Made by a program: the position numbers and the translations under genes. The notes under the pieces were generated by a model that had not been told where the DNA came from, did no database searches, and saw only the letters and a list, made by a program, of their open reading frames with translations. Of a DNA stretch of 27,285 bases, positions 24,411 through 27,285 are shown one piece after another (positions within the stretch are counted from its first letter, which is position 1; each line of letters begins with the position of its first letter). This stretch comes from Pseudomonadota bacterium (GTDB lineage Bacteria; Pseudomonadota; Gammaproteobacteria; Pseudomonadales; UBA5518): NCBI GenBank assembly GCA_022705125.1, contig JAKJFB010000006.1:277-27561 (forward strand), in the 5' to 3' direction.

Positions 24411-26420
24411 TCAGCCGGACTTCACCGGCGCCAGCATCTTCAGGCGCGGACGCTGTCCGGCCGCGCGCTCGTTCAGCCGCTCGCCCAGCGCATCGGCGCA
24501 CGGGTAGCGGTCGTCGAAACCGCGCACCACGCGCGCGAAGATGTCGCGCACCCGCTTGCAATCATAGTCGACGCAGGCCTCGCTCAGCTCCTCGAGCACG
24601 CGCTCGAGCTCGGCCCACGGCAGGCATTCCTCGACCGCGCGCAGGATCATCGGATGCCCGGTGGCGCCGACGCTGCCCTCGGACAGCAGTTCCTCGCGCA
24701 GTTTCTCGCCGGGACGCAGCCCGGTGATGCGGATCTCGATGTCCCCGCCCGGATTGGCCTCGTCGCGCACTTCCTTGCCGGCCAGGTGGATCATGCGCCG
24801 GGCGAGGTCGTGGATGCGCACCCGCGCGCCCATGTCCAGCACGAACACATCGCCCCCGCTGCCCATCGCGCTCGCCTGCAGCACCAGCTGCGCGGCTTCC
24901 GGAATGGTCATGAAATAGCGCTCGGCCTCGGCGTGCGTGACCGTGACCGGTCCGCCCGCGGCGATCTGCTCCTGGAACAGCGGCACCACCGAGCCGGAAC
25001 TGCCGATCACGTTGCCGAAACGCACGATGACGTAGCGCGTGCCGCCGGCGTTCGCGGCGGCCAGCGACTGCATCACCATCTCGGCAAGGCGCTTGCTGGC
25101 GCCCATGACGTTGGTCGGCCGCACGGCCTTGTCGGTGGAGACCAGCACGAAGGTGCGCACCTTGGCCTCGGCCGCCGCGCGCGCCACCGTGAGCGTGCCC
25201 ATCACGTTGTTGCGCACGCCCTCGATGACGTTGTGCTCGACCAGCGGCACGTGCTTGTACGCCGCCGCGTGATAGACGGTCTGGACCTGGAAACCCTCGA
25301 GCAGCAGGCGCATGCGCGCGTGGTCCTGCACCGAACCGAGCAGCGCGACGATGCGCGTGGCAAGCCCCCCGCGCGCGGCCACATCGAGCAGCTCGCGCTC
25401 GATGTTGTAGAGCGCGAACTCGCTGGCGTCGACGAGCAGCAGCTCAGCGGGCGATTCGGCGAGGATCTGGCGGCACAGCTCGGAACCGATCGAGCCGCCG
25501 GCGCCGGTGACCATCACCCGTTTGCCGGCGATGCAGACGGCCAGCAGGTCGGGGCGCGGCGGCACCGGCTCGCGACCGAGCAGGTCCTCTAGCGTGATCT
25601 CCTGCACCTCGCTGATGTCCGCGCGCCCGCGCACGAGATCCTCGAAACGCGGGATCGTGCGCACGTGCACGGCGAGCTCGGTGAGTGCCTGGGTGATCTC
25701 GCGCCTGCGATCGGCGCCGATCGATGCCATGGCGAGGAATATCTCGGCGATCCCGGAGTGCCGGATCTTCGCGGGCAGCTGGTCGAGCCCGATCACCGGC
25801 ACGTCGTTGATCACCCGGCCACGCAGCGCAGGGTTGTCGTCGATGAACAGCACCGGGTCGAACTGCTCGCCGTGCAGCAGCGCGGTCAGCAGCTGACGGC
25901 CCGCCGAACCGGCACCATAGATGGCAATGCGACGCGCGCTGCGCTCGCGGCGATGCCGGTACCAGGAACGCAGCACCAGGCGCGAGCCGCCCACGCAGAT
26001 AAGCATGAGGCACCAGTAGATCATCGGCAGCGAGCGCGGCACCTCGGCGCGCGTCAGCAGCGTGAACAGCGCCAGCAACAGTGCCGAGATGGTGACGCCC
26101 TTGACGATGGCGACGATGGCCTCGTGGCCCATGAACCGCACGATCGCGCGGTAGAGTCCCAGGCGCAGGAACACCACCGCGGAGACCAGCACCGTGGCGG
26201 CACAGACCAGGAGTTCACTGGAGCCGATCTCCACTTGCAGCGTGCCGTAGCGCAGCGTGGTCGCGATGAACAGGGCCACCGGGATGGACACCAGGTCGAC
26301 CAGCAGCAGCAGTGCCTGCTTCACGTTGTGCGGGAGCACGACGAAGCGTTCATACAGCAGCGTGATGAACGCGCTGCTGGCCCGAGCGGCTTCGCGCAAC
26401 ATGCGGAACAACAGATTCAT
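24411..26420 (-). CDS. WbpM/CapD-like nucleotide-sugar 4,6-dehydratase/epimerase, membrane-anchored
   Basis: 669 residues. Four N-terminal membrane helices (about 30-145) are followed by a CoA-binding-like Rossmann domain (IAIYGAGSAGRQLL, about 165-178) and the catalytic short-chain dehydrogenase domain. Its NAD(P) motif is VTGAGGSIGSEL (304-315). The active site reads STDKAVRPTNVMGASKR: T-D-K at 429-431, then M439-x3-K443, the M-x3-K form seen in long UDP-GlcNAc 4,6-dehydratases in place of Y-x3-K. Such enzymes make UDP-4-keto-6-deoxy sugars for N-acetylquinovosamine or fucosamine in O-antigen. I use ATG 26420. GTG 26444 with GAGG upstream is an alternative that adds 8 residues. It follows the initiating glycosyltransferase gene after 110 bases. 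Confidence 0.93.
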   Translation of the reverse strand: MNLLFRMLREAARASSAFITLLYERFVVLPHNVKQALLLLVDLVSIPVALFIATTLRYGTLQVEIGSSELLVCAATVLVSAVVFLRLGLYRAIVRFMGHEAIVAIVKGVTISALLLALFTLLTRAEVPRSLPMIYWCLMLICVGGSRLVLRSWYRHRRERSARRIAIYGAGSAGRQLLTALLHGEQFDPVLFIDDNPALRGRVINDVPVIGLDQLPAKIRHSGIAEIFLAMASIGADRRREITQALTELAVHVRTIPRFEDLVRGRADISEVQEITLEDLLGREPVPPRPDLLAVCIAGKRVMVTGAGGSIGSELCRQILAESPAELLLVDASEFALYNIERELLDVAARGGLATRIVALLGSVQDHARMRLLLEGFQVQTVYHAAAYKHVPLVEHNVIEGVRNNVMGTLTVARAAAEAKVRTFVLVSTDKAVRPTNVMGASKRLAEMVMQSLAAANAGGTRYVIVRFGNVIGSSGSVVPLFQEQIAAGGPVTVTHAEAERYFMTIPEAAQLVLQASAMGSGGDVFVLDMGARVRIHDLARRMIHLAGKEVRDEANPGGDIEIRITGLRPGEKLREELLSEGSVGATGHPMILRAVEECLPWAELERVLEELSEACVDYDCKRVRDIFARVVRGFDDRYPCADALGERLNERAAGQRPRLKMLAPVKSG

Positions 26421-26530
26421 CGCGCTTCTCTCGCCACGCCCCACCCGTGCCTCTTGTTCTCGACGGCACCGGGAATGCTAACGCAAATGGGCACCGGCAT
26501 GGCGCGAAGCGACGCCCTCAATCGTGCCCA

Positions 26531-27285
26531 CTATTTCACTGGACGTCCGGACGATGCCGCGGGGGACTCGCGCCCATCGCGCAGCAGCACCGCAAGCACG
26601 CCCAGGCAGACCGGAACGTAGGCGATCAGCACGCAAACCAGGCCCAAACGGGGCATCCGGTGCGCAAGCCATGCCAGCGGCAGCAGCCAGCACAGGTTCA
26701 GCGCGATGCAGCCCAGCGTCACCGGGCGGTGCGCGCCGCGGCGCCGCGCCAGCCGCTGGTAGGCGTGATCGCGGTGCGCCTGCAGCAGCGGTTGGCGCCG
26801 CCATGCCCGGTGCAGCAGGGTCAGCGTGGCGTCGGCGAGGAAGGCGGCCCACAGGATTGCCCACACGGCCAGCGAGAGCTCGCCGCGCGCCACCGTCACC
26901 GCCGCGGCGCCACCGAGCAGCAGGCCCAGCGGCTGGCTGCCGGTGTCGCCCATGAAGATGCGCGCCGGCGGCCAGTTCAACGCCAGGAAGCCCGATGCCG
27001 CCCCGGCGATGCCGCCGAGCAGCAGCACCGAGTCGTCCGCACCGGCGCCGAACGCGACCAGCCACGCCGCCGCCCCGGCCATGAACACGGCCTGGGACGC
27101 GGCGAGACCGTCGATCCCGTCCATGAAATTGAAGGCGTTGTTCAGCCAGACCAGCGCGAGCAGCCCCGGCGGCAGGAGCAGCAACCCCGCGCCCCCGGGC
27201 CCGATGCCGGCCACCGCCAGCGCGCAGGCCATCACGGCCGCGGCCGCGCCGAACTGCCCCAGCAGCCGCGGGAGCACCGGCAGGG
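26531..27285 (-). CDS. WbpL/WecA/MraY-like undecaprenyl-phosphate sugar-1-phosphate transferase, N-terminus beyond window
   Basis: About 251 residues are visible. The frame stays open through the right edge, so the N-terminal third is missing from view. Motifs of the polyprenyl-phosphate N-acetylhexosaminyl-1-phosphate transferase family are present: NNAFNFMDGIDGLAA, the catalytic Asp segment FMGDTGSQPLG, and the cytoplasmic loop HRDHAYQRL, which resembles WbpL-type enzymes more than MraY. Multiple membrane helices alternate with these loops. It would transfer a sugar-1-phosphate to undecaprenyl phosphate to start O-antigen or another glycan. It ends with RPVK and a TAG stop. The adjacent WbpM-like gene would supply its sugar donor. 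Confidence 0.92.
   Translation of the reverse strand, partial: LPVLPRLLGQFGAAAAVMACALAVAGIGPGGAGLLLLPPGLLALVWLNNAFNFMDGIDGLAASQAVFMAGAAAWLVAFGAGADDSVLLLGGIAGAASGFLALNWPPARIFMGDTGSQPLGLLLGGAAAVTVARGELSLAVWAILWAAFLADATLTLLHRAWRRQPLLQAHRDHAYQRLARRRGAHRPVTLGCIALNLCWLLPLAWLAHRMPRLGLVCVLIAYVPVCLGVLAVLLRDGRESPAASSGRPVK

Overview
This window looks like ordinary, gene-dense chromosome of a GC-rich gammaproteobacterium. The basis is E. coli-type PepN, a YeaC/DUF1315 protein, a GlpG-like rhomboid, a Pho-box-driven porin-pst-phoU cluster and a WbpL/WbpM-like O-antigen pair, all at uniformly high GC. The order nadK, rhomboid, DUF1315, DUF2797, pepN resembles, from memory, the arrangement in Pseudomonas. 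I cannot name a genus. No IS element, prophage, CRISPR array or rRNA is visible.

Layout. (1) 1-1742 (+): an OlsF-like two-domain acyltransferase that lacks only the first base of its probable start codon. It converges on pepN with a 7-base gap. (2) 1750-9562 (-): a seven-gene run transcribed leftward: coiled-coil protein, PLP-dependent deaminase/desulfhydrase-like enzyme, nadK, rhomboid protease, DUF1315, DUF2797 zinc-ribbon protein, pepN. The 1- and 2-base overlaps and gaps of 14-34 bases suggest an operon. (3) 9708-13788 (+): a divergent group made of a lipocalin-like protein, an Old Yellow Enzyme-type FMN/Fe-S/FAD oxidoreductase and a polytopic membrane protein that resembles the sensor half of a signalling protein with no output domain. 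(4) 14031-14283 (-): a tRNA-Val(TAC)/tRNA-Asp(GTC) unit with a strong promoter and a clear terminator. (5) 14239-14677: a gene-free stretch with an AT-rich core, DnaA-box-like sites and several GATC sites. (6) 14678-20748 (-): a phosphate module of porin, pstS, pstC, pstA, pstB and phoU, with a Pho box upstream of the porin and a terminator-like hairpin between pstS and pstC. (7) 20904-24340 (-): a DUF3391/HD-GYP protein with altered metal-site residues, an unidentified outer-membrane beta-barrel and a DHH phosphoesterase. (8) 24411-27285 (-): a WbpM/CapD-like dehydratase-epimerase and a WbpL/WecA-like initiating glycosyltransferase that runs off the right edge.

How the genes work together. 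The phosphate block would admit phosphate across the outer membrane (porin), bind it in the periplasm (PstS), pump it in (PstCAB) and signal sufficiency (PhoU). Its promoter has the PhoB-type 7-4-7 site expected for phosphate-starvation induction. The WbpL/WbpM pair would start and supply a surface polysaccharide. The OlsF-like enzyme could make phosphorus-free ornithine lipids, which fits phosphate limitation only by loose analogy, since nothing in its own sequence shows Pho control.

I did not find a convincing new multi-gene system. The points most worth a second look are the origin/datA-like island by the tRNAs, the sensor-like membrane protein without an output domain, the HD-GYP protein with a broken HD pair, the GIY-YIG-like core in the DUF2797 protein, and the uncharacterised coiled-coil protein that heads the nadK-pepN run.
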